From positions 62,001 through 126,000 of the forward strand of contig NZ_FTOP01000008.1 of assembly GCF_900156785.1 (NCBI RefSeq): a stretch of 64,000 nt of DNA, given 5' to 3'. Positions 50,988 through 59,476 of this stretch are shown one piece after another. The notes beneath the pieces are model-generated. The model saw only the letters and a program-made list of their open reading frames with translations. It made no database searches and was not told where the DNA came from. The DNA comes from Belliella pelovolcani. Its GTDB lineage: Bacteria; Bacteroidota; Bacteroidia; Cytophagales; Cyclobacteriaceae. The stretch's first letter is position 1, and every line of letters starts with the position of its first letter. The translations under genes were made by a program, and so were the position numbers.

Positions 50988-51087
50988 GAACACTGATGAC
51001 GCAGGTTTAGAAGATTGACACTGATTAAATATTAACGATCATTTCATTCTATCGCAATTTGTGACTAGCTCTGCATCATCAGTGTTC
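50988..51087. repeat. 100-bp element bounded by 17-bp inverted repeats
   Basis: The arms at 50988-51004 and 51071-51087 are inverted copies matching at 16 of 17 positions (core AACACTGATGA). A third partial copy, ACACTGAT, occurs at about 51018-51025. It fills the space between convergent glpF and the lipoprotein gene. It could be a dispersed intergenic repeat or a long hairpin terminator; no transposase is present. Confidence 0.75.
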
Positions 51088-51089
51088 TA

Positions 51090-51554
51090 CTATTTCTTCT
51101 CTAAATGTTTAGAGATTTTCAGAAGCTGTTCATCTACATTTTCAAAAGTAATCCCTCCTTTTTCAATTAATTCCCCTTGCTTCAGCAAATAGTAAGATGG
51201 GTTGTTGTCAACCATTCCCATTTTCCAAGCTTCATAACTGGGGTCTTTTTGTATTTGAAAATCTTCTAAACCTGCATCTGTAAGCGTCTCCTCAATCAAT
51301 TTTCCAGAGCGAGCCGTGAAGATCAAATGCATGGAAGACTTTTCAATTCCCTCCATTCTAGGTAACTTAACGATTGTCATTTGGGAACAGGAAGAGCATG
51401 CATTTTCCAAAGGAATAATCACTACCGATTCAATTTCATCAGACATTTGGTCTGCCAATAAATCAACCAATTTACCAAATTCTTCCTTATGTGCATTTTC
51501 GCTTGTACACGCAAAGGAACCTACCAAAATCAATAGTAAAAATAAACTTCTCAT
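51090..51554 (-). CDS. Predicted lipoprotein with thioredoxin-like CxxC segment
   Basis: A 154-aa protein with a signal peptide and lipobox SFAC (Cys16). The mature part has VVIIPLENACSSCSQMTIVK, a beta-strand followed by Cys53-Ser-Ser-Cys56, which resembles the active-site start of thioredoxin-like proteins. The later segment NPSYYLLKQGELIEKGGIT resembles the strand-turn-strand that follows the cis-Pro in that fold. Redox function is inferred, not proven. Its ATG overlaps the stop of the DUF4221-type gene (ATGA), so the two are one operon. Confidence 0.65.
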   Translation of the reverse strand: MRSLFLLLILVGSFACTSENAHKEEFGKLVDLLADQMSDEIESVVIIPLENACSSCSQMTIVKLPRMEGIEKSSMHLIFTARSGKLIEETLTDAGLEDFQIQKDPSYEAWKMGMVDNNPSYYLLKQGELIEKGGITFENVDEQLLKISKHLEKK

Positions 51555-52732
51555 GATTTGTCAACGGGTTTTAATCCAACAAAAATCAACTCATCTTCAG
51601 ACGGATTATTATCCGGATGATTGATTGAAATATATAGTTTTCCTTGGTGGGTAAAGAACATCCTTGTATAGAATTGGTTTTGAGGGAGTTCATATTCCCC
51701 CACCTTCTTCATGTTATTATCCAAAATAATAATAGTCGGCCTTTTGTTATCCCAGTTCCTTCTTCTTCCATCTAAATCTTTGTAAGCCAAACCTTCATAA
51801 GCAAATCTATACAAGTAGCCCGTCTCTTGATCGTAAACAATTTCACGGTATGAATCGCTCTCCACATATTCTTGCTGATCGTGATACGGGCTTGGATTAT
51901 CCAAGGGCAATATATCTCCATGTTCACTATGCCCAGCGGCTGCATAAGTAAGCGCTTCCGAGTCTATATTATAGATCAGCAGATCATTTAAGAATGGCAA
52001 ACTAACGATTAACTGATCATCTCCCTTAAGCAAGTGTGAGGTATGTGAAAAAAAAGCACTATATACCAGTGGTGACAAATGAGAAGGTAAATTCAAAACA
52101 TGCTCCATCTGTGGCCGATCACCAAGTGTAAATTTCATGAAATAAGTTCCAGACCATAGACCCGGTGAATTATAATCTTGGTCTCCCGCCGCAAAAGTGA
52201 AAGTTGTATTTTTTGTTCGATTATAGATTAACGGTTGATTGGTATAATATAGCTGTACAAAAGGTTTATTATCTTCTCTTTCAATTTCTATTGAATTTAT
52301 TCTTTGGAGAACATTACCACTAAAATCTGTAATGTAAAGTTCACGACGCCAAGAACTCCCAATCAATAGCGTGCTATCAGACATAACTTCAAATGCCTTA
52401 ATTGTCCTTACACCATTAGGTCCTTCTTGCTGAAACTTAATACTGAAACTTTCCGCATCATCTGACAATGCATAAAACTCCAAATGGTTTGTACCTTCAT
52501 TTACAAGGCCTAAATAATCATATTCCCTGATTCGAGTCTTTGAAATGTACTTTGAAAACACATTGGTTCTTTGCCCAATTGGAATGGAAATAGTATCTGT
52601 CAAATCCAATGTAACTAGATCATCAAATTTTCTTGGTGAAGGATCAAGTGATTGACTTGTTGAAGTCTGTTCTTCACAACCAAGCAAGCAAACAATGTTA
52701 AATAAAAAAAGAGTTATATATTTTTTGTTCAT
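51551..52732 (-). CDS. DUF4221-type beta-propeller-like lipoprotein
   Basis: A 393-aa predicted lipoprotein with lipobox LLGC (Cys19). I choose MNKKYITLFLFNIVCLLGCE as the start, since the longer frame adds a non-signal stretch over a terminator. The mature protein is beta-rich with repeated short strands (LEFYALSDD, SFSIKFQQEGPNGV, DSTLLIGSSWRRELYITD, GKLYISINHPDNN), consistent with a six-bladed propeller of the DUF4221/BF3164 kind found in Bacteroidota. Function is unknown. It is co-transcribed with the thioredoxin-like lipoprotein and lies after a small secreted peptide gene. Confidence 0.7.
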   Translation of the reverse strand: MNKKYITLFLFNIVCLLGCEEQTSTSQSLDPSPRKFDDLVTLDLTDTISIPIGQRTNVFSKYISKTRIREYDYLGLVNEGTNHLEFYALSDDAESFSIKFQQEGPNGVRTIKAFEVMSDSTLLIGSSWRRELYITDFSGNVLQRINSIEIEREDNKPFVQLYYTNQPLIYNRTKNTTFTFAAGDQDYNSPGLWSGTYFMKFTLGDRPQMEHVLNLPSHLSPLVYSAFFSHTSHLLKGDDQLIVSLPFLNDLLIYNIDSEALTYAAAGHSEHGDILPLDNPSPYHDQQEYVESDSYREIVYDQETGYLYRFAYEGLAYKDLDGRRRNWDNKRPTIIILDNNMKKVGEYELPQNQFYTRMFFTHQGKLYISINHPDNNPSEDELIFVGLKPVDKS

Positions 52733-52745
52733 GTTTTCTGATTTT

Positions 52746-52783
52746 AAAAAAACATCCCTCTTGCCCATAAAGCAAGAGGGATG
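52746..52783 (-). terminator. Strong terminator after the Cys-rich peptide gene
   Basis: A perfect 12-bp stem, CATCCCTCTTGC (52753-52764) with GCAAGAGGGATG (52772-52783), has a 7-nt loop and is followed on the minus strand by seven T. It lies between the peptide gene and the DUF4221-type gene and would make the peptide transcript far more abundant than the downstream genes. Confidence 0.9.
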
Positions 52784-52805
52784 CAAATTATTAAATTGAT
52801 TGATT

Positions 52806-52982
52806 TTAGCAATTACCGGCTTCAGAAACATAGCAATCTCCAGTTCCTAAACAACAATGCTGTCCATTATCTTTTTTCCAACCTACCTCTCCCCACCTTT
52901 GAGCAGACAACTCAAGGTAAACACCTCCTGAAAACAATACCAACATGGCTCCAGCGACTAATAATTTTACTTTCTTTTTCAT
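52806..52982 (-). CDS. Small secreted Cys-rich peptide (58 aa)
   Basis: A 58-codon frame begins MKKKVKLLVAGAMLVLFSGG, a classic Sec signal, with likely cleavage near LSA-QR. The mature part of about 32 residues contains four Cys (QHCCLGTGDC and EAGNC at the very end), Trp30 and Trp35. It resembles the NVEALA class of short secreted peptides found beside propeller lipoproteins in Bacteroidota, but the NVEALA motif itself is missing. Evidence that it is real: an intact signal peptide, a strong terminator right after it, and same-strand context. Function unknown. Confidence 0.75.
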   Translation of the reverse strand: MKKKVKLLVAGAMLVLFSGGVYLELSAQRWGEVGWKKDNGQHCCLGTGDCYVSEAGNC

Positions 52983-53296
52983 CGTATTCCGATTTATAAA
53001 TTTAAAAAAGCCTTTTCAGAGTAGCTTCAACCTAAAAGCTTTCCCAATATTATTATTATTATTATGCGCAAGAGATTATTAATATTTTTCTGAAAATTGT
53101 TTCAAAAACAAGGTGATCTAAATATCAATCAGTATTTTGAGTTTGAATATAACTAGAATATAAACATATTATAGAACAAAACCTGTACAACCATTGAAAT
53201 GAATTAGAATCTAAACTTACCTAATTTAGACCATTAAGTATTTTCATTATCAAATATTTTATGCATATTAGGAATTCAATTCCAAATATGCATAAA
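52983..53296. other. A/T-rich non-coding gap with ATT microsatellite
   Basis: No gene is seen between the Cys-rich peptide and the divergent ATPase. It contains five uninterrupted ATT units at 53049-53063 and the left part of the 41-bp palindrome at its end. A TTG-N23-TAAATTTA arrangement on the minus strand might be the peptide promoter but matches poorly. Confidence 0.5.
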
Positions 53297-53297
53297 A
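53257..53297. repeat. 41-bp near-perfect palindrome at the ATPase start
   Basis: Outer arms TTTTATGCATATT (53257-53269) and AATATGCATAAAA (53285-53297) are perfect inverted copies. Inner arms GGAAT (53271-53275) and ATTCC (53279-53283) also pair. Only one A-A opposition per side and a 3-nt centre break the symmetry. The last base is the A of the preferred ATG. Confidence 0.95.
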
Positions 53298-54439
53298 TGA
53301 TAAAAAGAGATTTACAAGAAAAAGCGATGGCTTTATTGGAAAAATTTCCATTTTTAGTTATAAGTGGACCAAGGCAATCGGGGAAAACCACTTTTGCAAA
53401 AATGATTCAGCCAGAATACTCTTACGTAAACTTGGAACTACCTGAAGAAAGAAATTATGCAAAAAATGACCCTATAGGCTTTTTGAATACCTATAAGGAT
53501 GGGGCAATATTAGATGAAGTACAGTGGGTTCCTGAGCTTTTTTCCTATCTACAAGTCGTCACTGATCAAAGGGGGAAAGTTGGGGAGTATATTCTGACTG
53601 GTTCTCAAAATTTCCTCTTATCAAACCAAATCTCTCAATCTCTGGCTGGAAGGGTGGCTATTCTACATCTAATGCCATTTTCTTTGGATGAAATTCGTCA
53701 AAACTATAGTCTAAAATCATGGGAGGAAATGGCTGTCAGTGGAGGATACCCAAGAAAATACAAATATGAAATAGCTCCAGAAGATTTCTATCCCAACTAC
53801 ATACAAACTTATATAGAAAGAGATGTTAGGCAATTATTAAACATTAAGGATTTGAATAGTTTTCAAAAATTCCTACAATTATTGGCTGGAAGAGCCGGTC
53901 AGATATTCAATCAAAGCAACTTCTCCAATGAACTTGGGATAGATCAAAAAACAATAAACTCTTGGCTCTCTGTACTCGAAGCATCATTTATTGCATTTCG
54001 ACTACCTTCTTATTACAGAAATTTCAACAAAAGAATATTGAAAACACCAAAAGTATACTTCTATGATACTGGAGTATTAAGTAGCCTTTTAAGCATTCGC
54101 AAGGAAGAAGACCTTAAATTGCATTTTGCAAGAGGTGCTGTTTTTGAAAACCTTATCATCCTTGACTTAATCAAAAAAGAACTTAACAAAGGACATGTCC
54201 CAAATCTATATTACTGGAGAGACAGTAACCAAAATGAACTTGACCTCATACAAGAAAAAAATGCAAAACTGATCGCATATGAGATCAAATCTTCCGAAAC
54301 TTATCACTCAGATTTTCTGAAAGGTCTGAAATATTTCAAAAAATTAGCTCCAGAATCTGAATTAAAACTGGTCTATGCGGGCGATCTCCACCAAGAAAGA
54401 GAAGGTGTTCAAATCAGAAACTGGAAAAGCTTGGAATAA
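53297..54439 (+). CDS. AAA ATPase with DUF4143 domain
   Basis: A 380-aa protein of the AAA_14/DUF4143 type, whose role is generally unknown. It has Walker A GPRQSGKT (24-31), Walker B ILDEVQ (Asp73, Glu74), the sensor-like ILTGSQN (99-105) and SLAGRV arginine region. The DUF4143 half begins near 180 with a winged-helix-like segment. The C-terminus looks PD-(D/E)xK-like: Glu285, NELDLI (Asp316), then AYEIKSS (Glu329, Lys331). ATG at 53288 or 53261 is also possible, but both fall in the palindrome. It is flanked by hairpins and stands alone. Confidence 0.85.
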   Translation: MIKRDLQEKAMALLEKFPFLVISGPRQSGKTTFAKMIQPEYSYVNLELPEERNYAKNDPIGFLNTYKDGAILDEVQWVPELFSYLQVVTDQRGKVGEYILTGSQNFLLSNQISQSLAGRVAILHLMPFSLDEIRQNYSLKSWEEMAVSGGYPRKYKYEIAPEDFYPNYIQTYIERDVRQLLNIKDLNSFQKFLQLLAGRAGQIFNQSNFSNELGIDQKTINSWLSVLEASFIAFRLPSYYRNFNKRILKTPKVYFYDTGVLSSLLSIRKEEDLKLHFARGAVFENLIILDLIKKELNKGHVPNLYYWRDSNQNELDLIQEKNAKLIAYEIKSSETYHSDFLKGLKYFKKLAPESELKLVYAGDLHQEREGVQIRNWKSLE

Positions 54440-54441
54440 AA

Positions 54442-54474
54442 AACCCTTCCAAAGTTCGAAACTTTGGAAGGGTT
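54442..54474. terminator. 15-bp perfect hairpin after the ATPase gene
   Basis: Arms 54442-54456 and 54460-54474 are perfect inverted repeats with a 3-nt loop (CGA). The minus strand continues with a T-run and the plus strand with AGACTTTT. It lies 2 nt past the ATPase stop and is probably its terminator. Confidence 0.75.
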
Positions 54475-54593
54475 AGACTTTTAATATAACTACGTGATTA
54501 TCTATCAAATCAACTAAATGAAAGCTACAAACAATCTTCATAAGTTAGGAGAGTGCAATTGAACTCTGATGACTGTTGACCGTCGTTTGTTGA

Positions 54594-55736
54594 CTACTTC
54601 AATATCTCTCTTGAAATCACCAATTTTTGAATCTCAGATGTCCCTTCTCCGATAGTGCAAAGTTTGGAGTCTCTGTAATATTTCTCTACTGGGTAATCTT
54701 TGGTAAAGCCATATCCACCAAAAATCTGCACGGCTTCATTGGAAACAGAAACACAGACCTCAGAAGCATAAAGTTTTGCTTTTGCCCCGGCCAATGTCAC
54801 CTTCTGACCTTTGTTTTTTAAATCAGCAGCTTTGAAAGTCAATAGTTTGGCTGCCTCTACTTGGGTTGCCATATCAGCAAGTTTGAATGATATCCCTTGG
54901 AACCTGCTGATCGGTTGATTGAACTGCTGCCTTTCTTTGGAGTACTGAATAGAAGCTTCCAAGGCTCCTTCAGCAATCCCCAATGACAAAGCTGCAATAG
55001 AAATCCTACCTCCGTCGAGAATCTTCATGGACTGAATAAACCCCTCTCCGACTTCACCTAAAATTTGATCTTTGTGAACTCTACAATCCTCAAAAATCAT
55101 CTCGGCTGTTTCAGATGCTCGCATCCCAAGCTTATCTTCTTTCCTTCCTGCTGAAAATCCCGGAGTCCCTCTTTCAACCACAAATGCAGTCATTCCATGA
55201 GAATCCCCCACTTCTCCAGTCCTAGCAATCACTACAGCCACATCACCAGAAGCACCGTGAGTGATGAAATTTTTAGCACCATTAATCACGTAGTAGTCTC
55301 CATCTTGAACGGCTACTGTGCGCATATTTCCTGCATCGGATCCTGTATTTGGTTCTGTCAAGCCCCAAGCGCCTAAAAATTCACAAGTAGCTAATTTTGG
55401 CAAATATTTCTTTTTCTGCTCTTCATTCCCAAACATCATGATATGTCCAGTACAGAGGGAATTGTGTGCAGCCATGGACAAACCTACAGATGGGTCTAGT
55501 TTAGACAACTCCACTATCGCTGTCACATATTCAAAGTATCCAAAACCAGAGCCACCATATTCCGTGGGCACTAAAACGCCCATCAAACCAAGTTCGCCAA
55601 GCTTTTTGAATACTTCTATTGGGAAATGCTGAGCATCGTCCCATTCTTTTCTAAAAGGGGTAATCTCTTTCGCTCCAAAATCCCTGATCATTTGGGCAAT
55701 CATTGCCTGATTTTCATTGAGCTCAAAATTCATCAT
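54594..55736 (-). CDS. Acyl-CoA dehydrogenase
   Basis: An FAD enzyme that forms the alpha-beta double bond of acyl-CoA thioesters in fatty-acid or branched-chain amino-acid breakdown. The 380-aa protein has the three usual domains: N-terminal helices, a beta-domain with [19 protein letters not shown], and C-terminal helices with [20 protein letters not shown]. Glu364 in IGEGTSEIQ is at the position of the catalytic base of short/medium-chain enzymes. Chain-length preference is not clear. It is monocistronic with an inverted repeat in its upstream region. Confidence 0.93.
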   Translation of the reverse strand: MMNFELNENQAMIAQMIRDFGAKEITPFRKEWDDAQHFPIEVFKKLGELGLMGVLVPTEYGGSGFGYFEYVTAIVELSKLDPSVGLSMAAHNSLCTGHIMMFGNEEQKKKYLPKLATCEFLGAWGLTEPNTGSDAGNMRTVAVQDGDYYVINGAKNFITHGASGDVAVVIARTGEVGDSHGMTAFVVERGTPGFSAGRKEDKLGMRASETAEMIFEDCRVHKDQILGEVGEGFIQSMKILDGGRISIAALSLGIAEGALEASIQYSKERQQFNQPISRFQGISFKLADMATQVEAAKLLTFKAADLKNKGQKVTLAGAKAKLYASEVCVSVSNEAVQIFGGYGFTKDYPVEKYYRDSKLCTIGEGTSEIQKLVISREILK

Positions 55737-55781
55737 ATTCGTTATTATTGGGTTTATTTTTCACTAATATAACAACTTCCT

Positions 55782-55802
55782 TTCAAACTGGAAGTTTGAA
55801 AA
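55782..55802. promoter_or_regulatory. Inverted repeat upstream of the acyl-CoA dehydrogenase gene
   Basis: TTTCAAACT (55782-55790) and AGTTTGAAA (55794-55802) are perfect 9-bp arms with a GGA centre, 46 nt before the ATG. A TATATTAG box lies just downstream on the minus strand. It may be an operator. The remaining gap to the ade gene shows nothing further. Confidence 0.4.
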
Positions 55803-55960
55803 AATCCCTGTAAATAACCCTACCATGTAGTCAATAAAAGTATCAACAATATAATCCCCAATCTAAATCAACTTTGATCAACAAGGTATTTTTACATTTC
55901 AAGTAATTACCAAATATTTATTGCTTTGAAAAATGATGATTTTTACATAATTGGCTGATT

Positions 55961-57595
55961 CTATTGAAGAAAGACGTCTGTGAACTCAAATTTTCGACCA
56001 TCAAAAAGTCCTTTGTCACTTAATTTCAAATCTGGAATGACCAACAAGGCCATGAAACTCAATGTCATATAAGGTGACTGTAGAGTGGAACCCATTTCTT
56101 TAGCCATTCGATCAATTTTTGTATAAGCCTTAGCAACTTCATATCCATCTTCGGTCGACATGATTCCTCCTACAGGCAGCGGTAATACTTCCTCTTGATC
56201 TCCATTCACAGCTGAAACTCCTCCCTTGACATTGATAAGCAAATTGACGGCTCTACAAATGGATTCGTCATCAACTCCCACCACAATGATATTATGAGAA
56301 TCATGACCTACCGAAGAGGCGATTGCACCTGACTTTAGGCCGAAGTTTTTGATAAAAGCGACAGCTGGCGGGGCATCCTCGTACCTATTGACAACAGCTA
56401 TTTTAAGTATATCAGAAGAAGGATTTGACAGAGCCGAACCATCTTTAAGTAAAATTTCCCCTTTCAGTTCTGGCGTGATTAATTGGCCATCCAAGGCTTG
56501 AATTACTCTCACTCGACTTTGATTTGCCTTTAAAGCGAAATCTCCAATTGATTTCAGTGAGGTATTGAAATTATTAATCACATCGTTCTTGACTTTTGGA
56601 ATAAGAGTTTGACCATCTTGCGCTACGACGCGACCATTGATATAGGTAGCCTTGACTTTGAACTCCACGATGTCATTCAGCAAAATGAAATCAGCAGGAT
56701 CGCCCACCTTCAACAAACCCACATCAAGTCTATAATGATTCACTGGAGTGATACAAGCTGCACGCAAGACATCAAATAAATTCTTACCTTTTGCCACAGC
56801 TTTTGCGACCAATTCATTGATATGTGATTCAGCCAAATTATCAGGATGCTTGTCATCTGAGCAGAACATGATCATTGCAGGATATTCATCTATCAAATCA
56901 ATAAGCGCTTCGAAATTTTTTGCTGCACTCCCTTCTCTAATAGCGATCTTCATTCCGTACTGGATTTTACCCAATGCTTCTTCTTTTGTAAAGCATTCGT
57001 GATCTGTAGTGATACCTGCCGAAGCATACTTTGCAGCGAGTTCTCCTTTGAGCCCAGGTGCGTGACCATCTACTGGTTTACCATATTTTTTTGCCAAAGC
57101 GATTTTCTCCATCACCAATGGATCTCTATTGACCGTACCAGGCCAATTCATCATCTCTGCAAGGTAGACAATCTCTTTCCTTTCTAGAAGATCATGAATA
57201 TCTTCTGTAGTAATCTCTCCACCAGCTGTCTCAAAGGGAGTCGCTGGAACACATGATGGAGCTCCAAAGTAGAACTTAAAAGGAACTTGAGTCCCATTTG
57301 TTATCATATAATCCACACCTACCATACCACAGACATTTGCTATTTCGTGTGGATCAGATATCGTAGCAACTGTACCATGCACTACAGCTAATCTAGCAAA
57401 CTCGGACGGGACTAACATAGATGACTCTACATGCACATGTGCATCAATAAACCCGGGAGAAATATAGGGTAGCTCGGGATTATCTTTGATCTTTCGAATT
57501 GATACTATTTTCCCATCTCCTACCTTCAGCTCAACAGCAAAAATGGTCTTATTTATAATGTCTATATATTGACCTTCAATGAAAAAACAATTCAT
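55961..57595 (-). CDS. ade: Adenine deaminase
   Basis: Deaminates adenine to hypoxanthine in purine salvage; a metal-dependent amidohydrolase. The 544-aa protein has a composite beta-sandwich and a TIM barrel with the metal site [10 protein letters not shown] (His53, His55) and EIANVCG. Later barrel motifs are [18 protein letters not shown] and [10 protein letters not shown]. The C-terminal part, with [15 protein letters not shown] and [10 protein letters not shown], is characteristic of Ade. It is divergent from cmk and has no visible operon partner. Confidence 0.95.
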   Translation of the reverse strand: MNCFFIEGQYIDIINKTIFAVELKVGDGKIVSIRKIKDNPELPYISPGFIDAHVHVESSMLVPSEFARLAVVHGTVATISDPHEIANVCGMVGVDYMITNGTQVPFKFYFGAPSCVPATPFETAGGEITTEDIHDLLERKEIVYLAEMMNWPGTVNRDPLVMEKIALAKKYGKPVDGHAPGLKGELAAKYASAGITTDHECFTKEEALGKIQYGMKIAIREGSAAKNFEALIDLIDEYPAMIMFCSDDKHPDNLAESHINELVAKAVAKGKNLFDVLRAACITPVNHYRLDVGLLKVGDPADFILLNDIVEFKVKATYINGRVVAQDGQTLIPKVKNDVINNFNTSLKSIGDFALKANQSRVRVIQALDGQLITPELKGEILLKDGSALSNPSSDILKIAVVNRYEDAPPAVAFIKNFGLKSGAIASSVGHDSHNIIVVGVDDESICRAVNLLINVKGGVSAVNGDQEEVLPLPVGGIMSTEDGYEVAKAYTKIDRMAKEMGSTLQSPYMTLSFMALLVIPDLKLSDKGLFDGRKFEFTDVFLQ

Positions 57596-57705
57596 AATTC
57601 AATGATTTTAGTTAGGCTTTTTGACAGATAATCCAGAATAGAGCAGATACTTTACAGGAACTTTGAATACATCTTGTTCTCTAAAGGAAATAGATATAAA
57701 ACTAC

Positions 57706-57713
57706 TATATTTG
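57706..57713 (+). promoter_or_regulatory. -7 promoter box before cmk
   Basis: TATATTTG followed by CCCC matches TAnnTTTG 35 nt before the ATG. No proper -33 box is visible. An AAGGAGGG sequence at 57727-57734 lies 14 nt before the ATG, too far for a standard Shine-Dalgarno. Confidence 0.55.
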
Positions 57714-57748
57714 CCCCTGAAATAAAAAGGAGGGACAACTTTTACTAG

Positions 57749-58435
57749 ATGAATAAAATTGTTATTGCAATTGATGGGCACTCTGGATGTGGCAAAAGCT
57801 CCACAGCTAAATCTGTAGCGAAAGCACTTGGTTACACATACATTGATTCTGGAGCCATGTACAGGGCCGCCACTTTACACTTTTTGAATAACCACACTGT
57901 ATTGACCAATCCCAAAGATGTCAAAAAAGGCCTTGACACACTAGATATTAGCTTTCAAGTCAATCCCAATAATCAAAAACAAGAAACATACCTCAACGGA
58001 CTCAACGTCGAAGAAGAAATCAGAACCATGAGGGTATCTGATTACGTTAGTGAAGTAAGCAAAATTAAAGAAGTTCGACAAGAATTAGTCGCTCAACAAC
58101 AGAAATTAGGCTCTAAAAAAGGGGTTGTAATGGACGGTAGGGACATTGGCACGGTTGTTTTCCCTGATGCAGAGTTAAAGATTTTCATGACTGCTGCTAT
58201 ACAGATTAGAGCTGAGCGACGACAAAAAGAAATCTTGGAAAAAGGAGAACTGATCGAATTAGACAAAATCATCAATAATCTTCAAGAAAGAGATAGAATC
58301 GATTCAAGCAGAGCTGAAAGTCCATTAATCAAAGCGGAAGACGCCATAGAAATAGACACTAGCTACCTTGATTTCGAAAATCAAGTCGAACAGATTGTAT
58401 CACTGGCCAAGGAGCGATTGGCCGAGAAAGTATAG
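57749..58435 (+). CDS. cmk: Cytidylate kinase
   Basis: Phosphorylates CMP and dCMP. The 228-aa protein has the P-loop GHSGCGKSST at residues 10-19, then YIDSGAMYRA, the CMP-specific MDGRDIGTVVFPDAELKIFM segment, and ERDRIDSSRAESPLIKAEDA near the C-terminus. Length fits the family. ispH starts 4 nt after its stop, so the two form an operon. Confidence 0.96.
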   Translation: MNKIVIAIDGHSGCGKSSTAKSVAKALGYTYIDSGAMYRAATLHFLNNHTVLTNPKDVKKGLDTLDISFQVNPNNQKQETYLNGLNVEEEIRTMRVSDYVSEVSKIKEVRQELVAQQQKLGSKKGVVMDGRDIGTVVFPDAELKIFMTAAIQIRAERRQKEILEKGELIELDKIINNLQERDRIDSSRAESPLIKAEDAIEIDTSYLDFENQVEQIVSLAKERLAEKV

Positions 58436-58439
58436 ACTT

Positions 58440-59342
58440 ATGAATGTGACCATAGATAAAAATTCTGGCTATTGTTTTGGAGTGGAATTCGCTATAAAAA
58501 TGGCCGAAGATGAAATGGAGGGAACTGATAGACTTTATTGCCTTGGCGATATAGTCCACAATGACATGGAAGTCAAGCGACTTAGCGATAAAGGCTTGGT
58601 GGTCATCGACCGAGAGGAGCTTCGAGAGTTAAGCGATTGTAAGGTTCTCATAAGGGCTCATGGTGAACCTCCAGAGACTTACCGTACTGCCATTGAGAAC
58701 AACATAGAATTAATTGATGCTTCTTGTCCTGTCGTTCTGAAACTCCAACATAGGGTGAAGACGGCATTTGATAAGATGGAGAAAGAGAAGGGTCAAATCG
58801 TAATCTATGGCAAAAAAGGGCACGCTGAGGTGATTGGACTTACTGGCCAAACCTTGGAAAAAGCCATTGTTGTAATGGAAGACAAGGATTTAGAAAAAAT
58901 AGATTTCACAAAACCTGTAACCTTATTCAGCCAAACTACGAAAAGTACTAAAGGCTTTTACGAGCTGAAAGAAAAAATTGAAGAAAAAATCAAAGCAACA
59001 AAGGGAGTGTTGAACGAGGTCGACTTCAATGCCAATGATTCCATTTGTAGACAAGTATCAAATAGAGAACCACAGCTGAAACATTTTGCCAGCGAAAAGG
59101 ACGTAATCATCTTTGTGTCTGGCAAAAAAAGCTCAAATGGAAAAGCGCTATATCAAGTCTGCAAAAACGAAAATGAAAGAAGCTACTTCGTAGAAAATGA
59201 ATCAGAGATCGATCCAAACTGGTTTAGTCCAGAGGATGAAGTTGGTATTTGTGGAGCGACTTCTACACCTATGTGGCTAATGGAGCAGGTGATGCATTAC
59301 ATCATGTCCCTCGAACAAGGCTTTGCTTTAGAGAGTAATTAA
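58440..59342 (+). CDS. ispH: 4-hydroxy-3-methylbut-2-enyl diphosphate reductase
   Basis: The last step of the MEP isoprenoid pathway, producing IPP and DMAPP with a [4Fe-4S] cluster. I choose MNVTIDKNSGYCFGVEFAIK (300 aa); a longer frame would overlap cmk. The cluster Cys are Cys12, Cys96 (DASCPVV) and Cys203 (NDSICRQVSNR). Other segments are RAHGEPPETY and YGKKGHAEVIGLTGQ. A spacing of 4 nt from cmk implies co-transcription. Its presence indicates isoprenoids are made by the MEP route. Confidence 0.96.
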   Translation: MNVTIDKNSGYCFGVEFAIKMAEDEMEGTDRLYCLGDIVHNDMEVKRLSDKGLVVIDREELRELSDCKVLIRAHGEPPETYRTAIENNIELIDASCPVVLKLQHRVKTAFDKMEKEKGQIVIYGKKGHAEVIGLTGQTLEKAIVVMEDKDLEKIDFTKPVTLFSQTTKSTKGFYELKEKIEEKIKATKGVLNEVDFNANDSICRQVSNREPQLKHFASEKDVIIFVSGKKSSNGKALYQVCKNENERSYFVENESEIDPNWFSPEDEVGICGATSTPMWLMEQVMHYIMSLEQGFALESN

Positions 59343-59432
59343 TTCAAAGAAATACGTTCATTAAATATGTCAACTTAGCAGGATACTGTCAAATAAACAC
59401 AGAATTATATTCTAATAACTGATGTATTTTCT

Positions 59433-59440
59433 TAGATTTG
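59433..59440 (+). promoter_or_regulatory. -7 promoter box before nqrA
   Basis: TAGATTTG followed by AGGCG matches TAnnTTTG and lies 36 nt before the nqrA ATG in the 134-nt gap after ispH. No clear -33 TTTG is at the expected distance. Confidence 0.5.
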
Positions 59441-59476
59441 AGGCGTTTTTCAAAAGACCATACAGTTCAAAATAAT

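Noticed and set aside
50988-51087. Insertion sequence with terminal inverted repeats
   Set aside because: Only 100 bp, no transposase, no visible target duplication; recorded instead as an inverted-repeat element.
52781-52999. 72-codon plus-strand frame over the Cys-rich peptide gene
   Set aside because: No signal or domain; the minus-strand frame has a signal peptide, Cys pattern and a matching terminator.
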